Shown piece by piece: positions 27,142 through 36,256 of a stretch of 64,000 bases of DNA (within the stretch, counting starts at the first letter, position 1; each line of letters opens with the position of its first letter). Source of the DNA: Aeoliella mucimassa (GTDB lineage Bacteria; Planctomycetota; Planctomycetia; Pirellulales; Lacipirellulaceae); assembly GCF_007748035.1 (NCBI RefSeq), contig NZ_CP036278.1, positions 1,798,001 through 1,862,000 on the forward strand, given 5' to 3'. The notes beneath the pieces are model-generated. The model was not told where the DNA came from, made no database searches, and saw only the letters and a program-made list of their open reading frames with translations. A program made the translations under genes and the position numbers.

Positions 27142-29523
27142 ATGTGGTTCGTTGCCGATTGCCTTCCGAATGGTTGTTTCGTGATATATCGTTTACTTAT
27201 CTTCTGCTTGTTGTCGTTCGCTACGCTAGCCCAAGGGGCCACGGTCAGGCTCAACGACGGTCGCGTGCTCAAGGGGAAGGTGATAACCCTCTCGGGCGTC
27301 GCCGACGATCCCAACAGCACCGACCCCAAGGCAGGCGAGGTGAAAGTCGCCCCCATTCTACTCGTGGATGATGGCTTGCGACGAACCTATGTTGGGAAAG
27401 CCATCGATGTCAAAGAAGTGATTGAAGGCGACGACGCCCGCGTTGTCCGCCTGCGACCTTGGCAAAACGTGGCCGAGCATGGCGGCGGAATGATGAGCGT
27501 CGGCCCCAGCCTGGCGATTGAGCCCTGGGACAAATTCGGACGGCGGCGGTTTGTCATGCAAGCGCCGGATGGTCCGCTTTCGATCATTCAAGGCATGACC
27601 GAGATCACCCCCGACTACGTTCGGGTGGAAGGACTCACAGGAGCCCGTCGACCGATTCAGTGGGATATGCGGTTGGCTACTAGTTCGATTCCCCGCGACC
27701 AGCTTTCCGCGATTCTTCATCAGTTGATCAAAGATGACGACTACGAAGGTCGGTTGCAGATTGTACAGCTCTATCTACAGAGCGAACGCTATGTGGAAGC
27801 GGCCGACGAATTGGATAAGGTTGGTAAGGATTTTCCCGATCGAGAAGAACTCGGTGATAACTTACGGCAACTCCGGCAGTTGAGTGCTCGAAGCATCCTG
27901 CGAGAGATTGAACTTCGCCAATCGGTGGGGCAGCACACGCTAGTAAAGAAACTGCTACCGAGATTCCCTTCGGAAGATGTCGCAGGAGAAACACTCCAGC
28001 AAGTGCGTGAGATTCTCACCGAGTACGACCAGCTTGAAGCACGAAAACAGTTGTTTTTCAGTAAATTGTCAGGCGAGATCGAGAAACTAGCCGACGCATC
28101 ACATCAGCAACTCGGCAAGCAATTGCTGGAGGAAGTCAAGACTGACCTGACCTACGACACGCTCAATCGGACCGCTTCGTTCATGCAGTTAGTAGATGAT
28201 GAGGCAATGACCGCGGAGCGTAAAGTGGCCTTAGCGATGAGTGGTTGGTTGCTCGGATCGACCCAGGCACTCGATAACTTTGGTGTCGCTGCGTCGCTGA
28301 TGCAGGTGCGTAACAAAGTAGTGGAGTACCTGCGTGAGGATCAGGCTGCCCGGCGTGCACAGATTCTACACGATATCAACGAACTCGAAGGTGGCACACC
28401 CGAGCGTGTTGCCGAGATCCTCAAACTCATTAAGCCACCTGAGCCACTGCCCGAAGATGCGAAGAAAGGCATTCGCTTTTTCGATATGCATCTCGAGCTA
28501 CCCGCACCGAGCGGGCCGGCACGCTATCTGGTGCAACTGCCACCCGACTACGATCCACTACGCCACTACCCGACCATCCTGACCCTGAACGGGCATGGCT
28601 ACCGTCCCGAGTTACAACTTGACTATTGGGCAGGCGGGCCACATCCAACTCAAGGCCGTATCGGCCAGGCCATGCGACATGGATACATCGTAATTGCTGT
28701 TGATTGGTTAGAACCACACCAGGCCGAATACAACTATTCGTTGCGTGAGCATCAAGCGGTGTTGGGCTCGTTGCGTGACGCCATGCGTCGTTTCTCGATC
28801 GATACCGACCGCGTCTTCTTAACGGGCCATGGCATCGGCGGCGACGCTGCTTGGGATATTGGTCTCGCGCATCCCGATCTGTGGGCGGGGGTCATCCCGT
28901 TCTTGGCTCGCAGCGAGAAGTACACGCCACGGTATCGCGACAATGCTTCGCACGTGGATTGGTATTTCGTGGATGGCGAACTCAACGGCGACAACATTGA
29001 GCACAACGCCACCCAATGGGATTTCTATCTCCGTCCTGGTATTCCAGCCACCCTCGTGGAGTATCGCGGACGAGGTTTCGAACCGTACCACGACGAGATT
29101 CAGCGGTTGTTCGACTGGATGTCGAGTCCTGGCCGACGCCGGCGACTTCCCCCCGCGGAGTTCGAGGTAAAGAGCATGCGTCCGTGGGATAATTTCTTTT
29201 GGTGGCTTGAAGTGGAAGGCTTGCCAGAACGATCGATGGTTGCTCCTGAGACGTGGCCCCCCGACCGCGGCACTCGCCCCACGCAGATTCGTGGGCGGAT
29301 GTACGAAACCAACAAGCTCGGCGTGTTCCATCAAGCAGAACGAACCACCGTGTGGCTATCGCCCGACTTTGTGGATTTCCAGCAGCCGATGGAGATCGAA
29401 AAGAACGGTACTCGCATTAGTCCCCGCGACCGGAATATTGAACCCGACTTAAGGGTGATGCTCGAAGATGCCCGCACACGCTGCGACCGATTGCATCCCT
29501 ACTGGGCCAAAGTTACCGACTGA
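27142..29523 (+). CDS. Secreted protein with inactive alpha/beta-hydrolase domain
   Basis: A 793-residue protein with an N-terminal signal peptide (IYRLLIFCLLSFATLAQGA). A small beta domain follows (ATVRLNDGRVLKGKV), then a helical middle (about 190-440) resembling TPR/coiled repeats, and a C-terminal alpha/beta-hydrolase domain (about 450-680). The elbow FLTGHGIGGDAAWDI has Gly in place of the nucleophile serine, and the usual histidine motif near the end reads RGFEPYHDE with Phe where RGHE is expected. It is likely a binding protein rather than an enzyme. GTG at 27181 is an alternative start that leaves a cleaner signal peptide. The function is unknown. Confidence 0.75.
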   Translation: MWFVADCLPNGCFVIYRLLIFCLLSFATLAQGATVRLNDGRVLKGKVITLSGVADDPNSTDPKAGEVKVAPILLVDDGLRRTYVGKAIDVKEVIEGDDARVVRLRPWQNVAEHGGGMMSVGPSLAIEPWDKFGRRRFVMQAPDGPLSIIQGMTEITPDYVRVEGLTGARRPIQWDMRLATSSIPRDQLSAILHQLIKDDDYEGRLQIVQLYLQSERYVEAADELDKVGKDFPDREELGDNLRQLRQLSARSILREIELRQSVGQHTLVKKLLPRFPSEDVAGETLQQVREILTEYDQLEARKQLFFSKLSGEIEKLADASHQQLGKQLLEEVKTDLTYDTLNRTASFMQLVDDEAMTAERKVALAMSGWLLGSTQALDNFGVAASLMQVRNKVVEYLREDQAARRAQILHDINELEGGTPERVAEILKLIKPPEPLPEDAKKGIRFFDMHLELPAPSGPARYLVQLPPDYDPLRHYPTILTLNGHGYRPELQLDYWAGGPHPTQGRIGQAMRHGYIVIAVDWLEPHQAEYNYSLREHQAVLGSLRDAMRRFSIDTDRVFLTGHGIGGDAAWDIGLAHPDLWAGVIPFLARSEKYTPRYRDNASHVDWYFVDGELNGDNIEHNATQWDFYLRPGIPATLVEYRGRGFEPYHDEIQRLFDWMSSPGRRRRLPPAEFEVKSMRPWDNFFWWLEVEGLPERSMVAPETWPPDRGTRPTQIRGRMYETNKLGVFHQAERTTVWLSPDFVDFQQPMEIEKNGTRISPRDRNIEPDLRVMLEDARTRCDRLHPYWAKVTD

Positions 29524-29556
29524 GTTGCGAAGCCATGTTTCGCGAGAACAAGGTTG

Positions 29557-30579
29557 CTATTCTTTGATGATTCTTCGATTCAGTCGCTCCATCACGGCAT
29601 TCAACTGTTCTTCCAGGCTGGCAACTTTCTTTCGCAGTCGATGCACCTCGTTTTCCAAGAAGTAGCCAAGCTGCGATCCTATGCGTAATTTGTTTGCGTC
29701 GAGGGAGTCGCTGACTAGCTCAAACTCTTCGACAAGCAGTGCTCCGTCGCCGGTTTGAATAAGCGGTTGCGATTCATTCGTAAAGCTCAGCACACGGCCT
29801 GCGACGCCGTGATGGTTGCAATCCACGGCGACCGAAGCACGCCAGATAATAAGCTTAGAGTCGCCAAGATACGTGTAGGCTCCGGGGAACGGCCGCGACG
29901 CCGCCCGCACCTGACTGGCGATCGTGGTCGCCGACTTCTGCCAGTCGATAAGACCATCGCTGGGAGTGCGTTTGCCCATATAGGTGGCCTGAGAGTGATC
30001 CTGAGGCTCCGGCGCCCATTCGCCCGCGTTGAGTTGCGGAAGCCACCGATCGAGTCCACGACGGATCGCGTCGTGAATCGACTGTTCGATGTCGCTGGCG
30101 TAGTCGTTCGCCGAGACTTCGAACGGTTCCTGCACGAGAATCGGGCCCGAGTCTGTTCCTTCGTCCATCAGAAAGAAAGTGGCCGCAGCTTCCGTCTCGC
30201 CCAACGACAGCCAGGCGTAGGGGGCACGACCTCGGCCTTTGGGGAGCCGAGTGGGGTGGAAGCCAACCGCTCCCACGGTGGGCAGGTTTAGCAGGTCTTC
30301 TCCCACGAGTTGAGATAGACCGACGACAAACAGCAAATCAGGCTGCCATCGCTCAACCAAGGCTTTGACCTGTGGTTCGTTAATCTTCTCGAATGTCTCG
30401 CTCGGAATATTAGTGCCCTCTACGATGTCGGCTAGCGGAGCAAAACCGCTGACATGTCGCGACGCCGAAGAAGCCAACTCCAGAACCCCAACTACCTGAC
30501 AATGGTTGCGAAGCAACGATTCGAGAGTAGTACGAGAAGTGTTGACGCTTCCCACAAAGACAATGCGTGGCGGATTCAT
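29557..30579 (-). CDS. Formyltransferase-family protein (methionyl-tRNA/sugar formyltransferase-like)
   Basis: The 340-residue protein has the formyl-THF transferase fold: IVFVGSVNTSRTTLESLL at the start, WQPDLLFVVGLSQLV, then GFHPTRLPKGRGRAPYAWLSLGE and MDEGTDSGPILVQEPFEV. These are the active-site His and Asp regions. An OB-like C-domain follows, and the protein ends in a coiled coil NEVHRLRKKVASLEEQL. Fmt and ArnA have Asn two residues before the active His; here it is Gly, as in some uncharacterised sugar-related members with the HPTxLPxGRG form. I expect an amino-sugar or unknown substrate rather than initiator tRNA. It is convergent with the preceding gene. Confidence 0.7.
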   Translation of the reverse strand: MNPPRIVFVGSVNTSRTTLESLLRNHCQVVGVLELASSASRHVSGFAPLADIVEGTNIPSETFEKINEPQVKALVERWQPDLLFVVGLSQLVGEDLLNLPTVGAVGFHPTRLPKGRGRAPYAWLSLGETEAAATFFLMDEGTDSGPILVQEPFEVSANDYASDIEQSIHDAIRRGLDRWLPQLNAGEWAPEPQDHSQATYMGKRTPSDGLIDWQKSATTIASQVRAASRPFPGAYTYLGDSKLIIWRASVAVDCNHHGVAGRVLSFTNESQPLIQTGDGALLVEEFELVSDSLDANKLRIGSQLGYFLENEVHRLRKKVASLEEQLNAVMERLNRRIIKE

Positions 30580-30901
30580 GCGGACTTCTTTCTAGGTGCA
30601 AGCGATCAGACATTCGCCGTTCGGCGCGAGTGCGAATGCGTCTGACTATTGTCAGCAATCCTGCCAAAGGGTCAACGGACCTCGCTCGGTGGGCGCCGGT
30701 TTCTGTTGATTTCGAGCAACATGAACCAGCGATTGCACACGCCGTGGGGGACGTGGGGAGTATTTGCAACACCAAAAAAGGAATGTTGAGTTTGAACCAC
30801 AACTCTGACTGCGCCGTATGAACTTAAACTGTTCGCGGTGGAAAGATTCGCATCGCCTTCTTTAGCTTTGCGCTTATTCGTGACCTAAGTTTGGTTTGAA
30901 G

Positions 30902-30920
30902 GCAACACATCAGGTGTTGC
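30902..30920. promoter_or_regulatory. 7-bp inverted repeat upstream of the protease gene
   Basis: GCAACAC and GTGTTGC are perfect arms around a five-base spacer, about 100 bases before the ATG of the subtilisin-like protease. It may be an operator or leader hairpin. The 443-base gap 30580-31022 has no gene that I can support. Confidence 0.35.
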
Positions 30921-31022
30921 TGCACCTTTTCCGCACCTTTTCACCCCTCCCTCCAACGCTGTACCCAGCAGCGTCCCGGTTGTGCACTCGGGAACTACGA
31001 GCATGGCCTTGGAGTAGCGAAC

Positions 31023-34000
31023 ATGTCACGCAAATCCCAAACTCGCCCCCGACGTTCGACAAAAATCGAGACACTCGAAGCGCGCCAGATGATGGCGGCC
31101 GATGCGATGGACGCATTGCTCAATGTGAGCCTCGATCAGCACCATGTGGATGAATCGCTGCCAGACATGGTGCGGCACTCCGACATTCCAGATCTCGATC
31201 AGCACCAGCAAGCTGACTTTTGGATCGATTCGGAAGTGGGCTACCAAAACAATGGAGATCTTGAACAAACTCTCGATGGCGCGCACGAGCAAACCGGACT
31301 CGACACGGTTCGTACGAATTATGGATTTGGGGGATCTGGTCAGACTGTTGTCGTCATCGATAGCGGAATTGCGTACGACCACTACGCACTTGGTGGTGGG
31401 TACGGCGCGAATTATCGAGTCGTAGGTGGATGGGATTTTGCGGAAAACGATGCTGATCCGTTCGATGATGGTACCGAAGGGTCGCACGGCACACACGTGG
31501 CTGGCATTGTCGGCAGCACTGGCGATACAAATGGTAACAACACCGGTGTGGCTCCCGATGTTGACTTAGTGGCCCTTCGAGTGTTCGACGACGCTGGCAA
31601 TGGTTACTTCAGCGACGTAGCCGAAGCCCTTGATTGGGTGGTTAACAACCATGACTCATTCGAGAATCCAATCACTGCGGTGAACCTCTCGATTGGTACT
31701 GCATGGAACAGCGACACTGCACCAAGTTGGGCGTCGTTCCTGGAGACAAAGTTTCAGCAAATTGAGAATCTTGGCATCTTCATATCGGTTTCCGCCGGCA
31801 ACAGTTTCACGAGTTACAACGAACCTGGGTTAAGCTACCCAGCGGCCAGTAGCTACGTTGTGCCGGTGATGAGCTTGGATGGCAATGGCAGCTTGAGCTA
31901 TTTCAGCCAGCGTTACTCAACCGCCATTGCTGCTCCTGGACGCTACATTCGCAGCACGATTCCCGACTACGCTGGCAATAACAATGGGATCACTGACGAC
32001 TGGGCGAACTTCTCGGGCACCAGTATGGCCTCGCCTTACGTGGCCGGCGCGAGCGTGATCATTCGCGAGGCGATGGATTTGGTGGGGTACACCAACATCA
32101 CCCAGGATATGATCTACGATCACATGATTGCTACGGCCGATTCGATTTTCGATTCGGCAACCAATCAAAACTATTTCAGCCTGAACCTGGCGAATGCCAT
32201 CGACAGTCTGCTACCCGATGACGATTTCGGTAGCACTATTGAGTCGGCCTATAATCTGGGCGCATTGGGAGAAGGGGATACGCAAGTAAGTGGAATGATC
32301 TCCACTCTCGCCGACGGCGACTACTTTACTTTCACTGCAACCACCACGGGTGTCGCAACGTTCTCGGCTACGGAATCGCATCATCTGGATGTGAGTTGGG
32401 ACTTCGGCTCTGCTACTGCTACTCGGGACGGCAACAATTGGGTATTGGACGTTGTCGCAGGGCAGACCTATACGGTTGGTCTCTCGACTCTCGATGGCCT
32501 AGGCTACTACGACCTCGGCGTGTCGATTGAGTCGACGTTCTCGTTCATCGATTGGGGAGCGATAGCCGGTCAGCAATCTCATAGCAATCTGTCGTCGAGC
32601 GGTGAATCGTGGTACCGCATCGTGGCCGGGCAAAACGGTTACGTGACTGCCCAAGCAGCCTTTGCTGCTGCGGCTGGAAATGTAGATATTGCGTTGTACG
32701 ATGCCAACTTGCAGATGCTAGGGGAGAGTGCCTCTGGCAGTGATGCGGAGCGTGTAGATTACTTGGCCAGTTCGGGACAAGAGTTCTATATTCGCGTTTC
32801 GGGCACGAATGCCGACGTCGACTTTCAGCTTACCAATTTAGTGAATGTCGATGGCACAACTCTTTCGCTGAGCGGTACCGATGGTGACGACACCTTTAGT
32901 TTTACCGCCGGCAGTACCCACCAAGTAGTAGTCAATGGAGTCGAATACCAATTCGATTCGGCCGCCATCAACAACATCGTGTTCAGCGGTGGAGCTGGTA
33001 GCGATACAGCCAACTTAACGGGTAGCACGGCCAATGAACTAACCACCTTCCGAGTTGGTTCCGTTCAAATGGTCTCGAGCAACTTTAATCTCTCGGCCAG
33101 CAGCTTTGAAAAAGTACAGGTAAGTAGTGGTGGCGGTACCGACAACGTCGTGTTCTACGACAGCGCGGCCGACGAATACTACGTTGGCTATTCCGATCGA
33201 GCCATCTTCGGCGGCGACGGCTATCGTTACGATGTGCTAAATTACGCGAATTCACTCGCTTACTCGAATGGCGGATACGATTCCGCAACCTTCTACGACA
33301 CCGCTGGCGATGAGTGGTACATTGGTAAGTCCGACCGCGTGCGATTCGGCGGAGCCGGTTTCCACCATGACGTACGTACATTCGAGTCGACTCTGGCCTA
33401 CTCGACTGGAGGTAACGACTCCTCGACGTTGTACGACACCGATGCGGATGATACGTTCGTCTGCTGGTGGAACCGAGCCATCATGGCCGGCGACGGTTAC
33501 CATAACGATACCCGCGGGTTCACCAGAAGTCTCGCCTATGCGACTGGTGGATACGACGAAGCCATCTTCTACGACACCGCAGGCAACGATACCTACGTTT
33601 CCTGGTCGAACCGTGCCATCTTGACTGGCGACGGGTATTACAACGATTCGCGCGGCTTCGAACGCACCAAAGCGATTGGTAGCACCGGTACCGATAAAGC
33701 CATTTTCTACGACACCACAGGCGACGACAACTATATTGGCCGCGAAGGCCAAGGCACCATGATGGGGGCCAACTACCGGAACGATGCGATTGGTTTCGAT
33801 ACGTTCGAAGCCTATGCTACGAGCGGTACCGACAATGCTACGTTCTACGATTCGGCCGGCGACGACATCTTCAATGGTTACTCGAACCGGGCCAAGATGT
33901 GGGGAGCGGGATACTTCCACACGTCCAATGGCTTTGACCGAACCGTGGCGTTTGCCACCACTGGGTACGATCAGGCTACGTTCTTCGATTCCAGTGGCAA

Positions 34001-34448
34001 CGATTCGTATGTGACTTGGAGCAACCGGGCACTGATGGCAGGTGCCGGCTATTTTAACGATACCCGTGGGTTCGATAAGACCACTGCGTTTGCCACTACT
34101 GGTTACGATACGGCCACCTACTACGATGGAACCGGCGACGATATGTATGTCGCCTGGTCGGACCGTGCTTTGATATCCGGTAACGGATTCTACCACGATG
34201 GTCGTGGTTTCGACCGCGTTTCGGCCGTTGCCTCCAATGGTGGCAACGATCGCGCCATTCTACATGATTCGGCAGGCGACGACGACGTGTTTGCCAAGGT
34301 TTGGGGCGCCTACATGACCAATGGCACCTACTACAACGAGGCCCGAGGGTTCGAACGTGTCGACGCCTATCGAGATCTCGGTGGCAACGACGATGCGACG
34401 GTCGACTCCATCGACTATCTATTCAGCTTGATTGGCGACTGGACCTAG
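31023..34448 (+). CDS. Exported subtilisin-like serine protease (S8) with pre-peptidase domain and 46-residue repeats
   Basis: The 1141-residue protein starts with a basic segment ending in KIETLEARQMMAADA, typical of planctomycete exported proteins. The S8 domain has an intact triad: Asp113 (VVVIDSGIAYDH), His155 (GSHGTHVAGIVG) and Ser334 (FSGTSMASPYVAG). Two pre-peptidase C-terminal (PPC-like) beta domains follow, from DDDFGSTIESAYNLGAL on, then a Gly/Asp-rich segment (GTDGDDTFSF). Nine tandem repeats of about 46 residues from residue 705 complete the protein. GGAG lies eight bases before the ATG. It probably works at the cell surface or outside; a link with the adjoining polysaccharide locus is only positional. 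Confidence 0.9.
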   Translation: MSRKSQTRPRRSTKIETLEARQMMAADAMDALLNVSLDQHHVDESLPDMVRHSDIPDLDQHQQADFWIDSEVGYQNNGDLEQTLDGAHEQTGLDTVRTNYGFGGSGQTVVVIDSGIAYDHYALGGGYGANYRVVGGWDFAENDADPFDDGTEGSHGTHVAGIVGSTGDTNGNNTGVAPDVDLVALRVFDDAGNGYFSDVAEALDWVVNNHDSFENPITAVNLSIGTAWNSDTAPSWASFLETKFQQIENLGIFISVSAGNSFTSYNEPGLSYPAASSYVVPVMSLDGNGSLSYFSQRYSTAIAAPGRYIRSTIPDYAGNNNGITDDWANFSGTSMASPYVAGASVIIREAMDLVGYTNITQDMIYDHMIATADSIFDSATNQNYFSLNLANAIDSLLPDDDFGSTIESAYNLGALGEGDTQVSGMISTLADGDYFTFTATTTGVATFSATESHHLDVSWDFGSATATRDGNNWVLDVVAGQTYTVGLSTLDGLGYYDLGVSIESTFSFIDWGAIAGQQSHSNLSSSGESWYRIVAGQNGYVTAQAAFAAAAGNVDIALYDANLQMLGESASGSDAERVDYLASSGQEFYIRVSGTNADVDFQLTNLVNVDGTTLSLSGTDGDDTFSFTAGSTHQVVVNGVEYQFDSAAINNIVFSGGAGSDTANLTGSTANELTTFRVGSVQMVSSNFNLSASSFEKVQVSSGGGTDNVVFYDSAADEYYVGYSDRAIFGGDGYRYDVLNYANSLAYSNGGYDSATFYDTAGDEWYIGKSDRVRFGGAGFHHDVRTFESTLAYSTGGNDSSTLYDTDADDTFVCWWNRAIMAGDGYHNDTRGFTRSLAYATGGYDEAIFYDTAGNDTYVSWSNRAILTGDGYYNDSRGFERTKAIGSTGTDKAIFYDTTGDDNYIGREGQGTMMGANYRNDAIGFDTFEAYATSGTDNATFYDSAGDDIFNGYSNRAKMWGAGYFHTSNGFDRTVAFATTGYDQATFFDSSGNDSYVTWSNRALMAGAGYFNDTRGFDKTTAFATTGYDTATYYDGTGDDMYVAWSDRALISGNGFYHDGRGFDRVSAVASNGGNDRAILHDSAGDDDVFAKVWGAYMTNGTYYNEARGFERVDAYRDLGGNDDATVDSIDYLFSLIGDWT
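33135..34382 (+). repeat. Nine tandem 138-bp coding repeats
   Basis: Each unit encodes about 46 residues with the pattern GxDxATFYDTAGDDxYVxW, SNRAxMxGxGYxND and RGFDRxxAxATT. The units diverge enough that the DNA repeats are imperfect; units 8 and 9 are one codon longer. A tenth, cut-off unit starts at the end (GNDDATVD). The repeats form the C-terminal third of the S8 protease and probably fold as a stacked, Asp-rich, possibly calcium-binding array. Confidence 0.85.
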
Positions 34449-35398
34449 GCAGCCAGTCGTTTAGTCGAAGGTTGTTGTTGAAGCAGTGCGGCGAGTTTGG
34501 CTGCCACGGTTTCCACATCCAAGCCGTGGAACTCTCGCAGATAGTCTTGGTTGCCCACTTCGGTGATGTACTCCGAAGGTAAGCCGATACGCTGGAACTT
34601 GACGCCGGGCACGCAGGCCTCACACAGCACCTCGGCAACCGCACCACCCAACCCACCGAGAATACTGTGTTCTTCAAGGGTGACGATGGTGCCAGTCTCT
34701 TCCGCGGCCTTCACGACCGCATCGCTGTCGAGCGGTTTGATGGTGTGCATGCTCAGCACGCGCACCTTCAGTCCGTGAGTCTCGGTAAGTTGATCAGCGG
34801 CCGAGGCTGCCGTGGCCAGCATGGCACCAGTTGCGATAATCGTAGCGTCGTTTCCATCGCGAGTGGTGAGCGCCTTGCCGAGTTGCCAGTCGATGGGACC
34901 CGTGTGAACCATCGGCTCACCCGCCCGACCGAGTCGAAGATAGGTAGGGCCAATTCCTGAGCCCACCTTCTTGGTGGCCGCCGAGGTTTCGGCGGGGTCA
35001 CCAGGGGCGACAACTTTCATGTTCGGTAGCGAACGTAGAATGGCAATGTCTTCCGTCGCGTGGTGTGTCATACCGAACGCGCCGTAGCTCATGCCGCCAC
35101 CCACCGCGACCACCACTACGTTAGCGTTGTGATACGCAGCGTCGTTACGGATTTGCTCGAGCGGCCGAAGCGTCGGGAAGTTGGCAATCGAGTAAGTGAA
35201 CACAATGCGGCCCGATAGTGCCATACCGGTGGCCAAGCCGGTCATGTTCTGCTCTGCGACACCAGCGTTGACGAACTGATTGGGAAATCGCTCGGCGAAC
35301 TTCTGGACCACGCCGAAGCCAAGATCACCTGTCACCAGAGTCACTCGGGGATCGGCCGCGGCCATTTCGGTGAGTGTGTCGATAAAGGTGGTTCTCAT
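34445..35398 (-). CDS. Transketolase, C-terminal subunit (split transketolase)
   Basis: The 317-residue product is the pyrimidine-binding plus C-terminal half of a thiamine-diphosphate transketolase: FVNAGVAEQNMTGLATGMAL contains the catalytic Glu that activates the cofactor, and later come GGGMSYGAFGMTHHATEDIAIL and a C-terminal VTLEEHSILGGLGGAVAEVL. It overlaps the N-terminal subunit gene by four bases, so the two halves are made together. Position at the end of a polysaccharide operon suggests a role in sugar-precursor supply rather than the main pentose pathway; that is an inference. Its stop shares CTAG with the protease stop. Confidence 0.9.
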   Translation of the reverse strand: MRTTFIDTLTEMAAADPRVTLVTGDLGFGVVQKFAERFPNQFVNAGVAEQNMTGLATGMALSGRIVFTYSIANFPTLRPLEQIRNDAAYHNANVVVVAVGGGMSYGAFGMTHHATEDIAILRSLPNMKVVAPGDPAETSAATKKVGSGIGPTYLRLGRAGEPMVHTGPIDWQLGKALTTRDGNDATIIATGAMLATAASAADQLTETHGLKVRVLSMHTIKPLDSDAVVKAAEETGTIVTLEEHSILGGLGGAVAEVLCEACVPGVKFQRIGLPSEYITEVGNQDYLREFHGLDVETVAAKLAALLQQQPSTKRLAA

Positions 35399-36216
35399 GC
35401 TACTTCTCCCAATTGTGCGAGTGCCGCGGTGTATTCCTCGCCGCGAGGGGTGCGATAGTGCCAGAGTAGTTGGTCTTCCATAAAGTCGACCCCTTTGCCT
35501 TTCACCGTGTGGGCGATCACACAGGTCGGCTTGCCAGTGATTTGGGGAATGGCCTGCAGTGCGGAGGTCAACTCGTCAATCGAGTGGCCATCGACTTCCA
35601 CCACATGCCAGCCAAAGGCGACCCACTTGTCGGTAAATGGTTCGAGCGGCAGCACGTCGTCAACATGACCGAGACTTTGAATCTTGTTGTAGTCAATGAT
35701 AGCTATCAGATTGTCCAGCTGATGGTGTGGAGCAAACATGGCGGCTTCCCAGTTGGAGCCCTCGTCGCATTCGCCATCGCTGAGCACGCAGTACACTCGG
35801 TAAGGATCCTTATCGCGCCGGGCGGCCAAGGCCATGCCGGTTGCAATCGGCAATCCATGTCCAAGCGATCCGGTCGAGACTTCAATGCCCGGAATGCCTT
35901 TGGCAGTCGCGTGTCCAGGAAGTCGCCCACCGTTCTGGAAGAAGCTTTCGAGCCACTCCATGGGAAAGAATCCACACTCAGCAAGCACCGAGTAGAGAGC
36001 CCCGCACGCGTGGCCTTTGCTTAGCACAAAGCGATCGCGATCGTCGGCTTCTGGATCTTCAGGGCGGACGTTCATGATCCGGCCGTAGAGCACCGAGAGA
36101 ATCTCGGCCATCGAAAACGAGCTACCTACATGGCAACTTCCAGCACGGTTTGCCATTTTCACCGCGTGCACACGAATGCGACGTGCCAATTCGGTGAGTT
36201 CTTCATTGGTTTTCAT
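35395..36216 (-). CDS. Transketolase, N-terminal subunit (split transketolase)
   Basis: The 273-residue half carries the diphosphate/Mg site: YRVYCVLSDGECDEGSNWEAAMFAPHHQLDNLIAIIDYNKIQSLG is the GDG-N signature with Asp and Asn ligands. SKGHACGALYSVL and GSLGHGLPIATGMALAAR are transketolase N-domain motifs. With the next gene it rebuilds a full enzyme that moves two-carbon units between sugars. GAGG precedes the ATG. Such split pairs occur in many surface-sugar loci. Confidence 0.9.
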   Translation of the reverse strand: MKTNEELTELARRIRVHAVKMANRAGSCHVGSSFSMAEILSVLYGRIMNVRPEDPEADDRDRFVLSKGHACGALYSVLAECGFFPMEWLESFFQNGGRLPGHATAKGIPGIEVSTGSLGHGLPIATGMALAARRDKDPYRVYCVLSDGECDEGSNWEAAMFAPHHQLDNLIAIIDYNKIQSLGHVDDVLPLEPFTDKWVAFGWHVVEVDGHSIDELTSALQAIPQITGKPTCVIAHTVKGKGVDFMEDQLLWHYRTPRGEEYTAALAQLGEVA

Positions 36217-36256
36217 CAGGAAACCTCGTTACGGGGATCAAGGTCTGGTTGAACCG

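Noticed and set aside
26934-27356. Extended N-terminus of the HD-domain protein
   Set aside because: No similarity to the family and overlaps the start of the divergent secreted protein gene.
33252-34196. Minus-strand 314-codon frame with a repeated Val/Gly/Ile pattern
   Set aside because: It is the antisense reading of the protease repeats; its periodicity simply mirrors them.
33135-34382. Regular repeats resembling an array
   Set aside because: Units are 138 bases, coding and in frame, without unique spacers; not a CRISPR.
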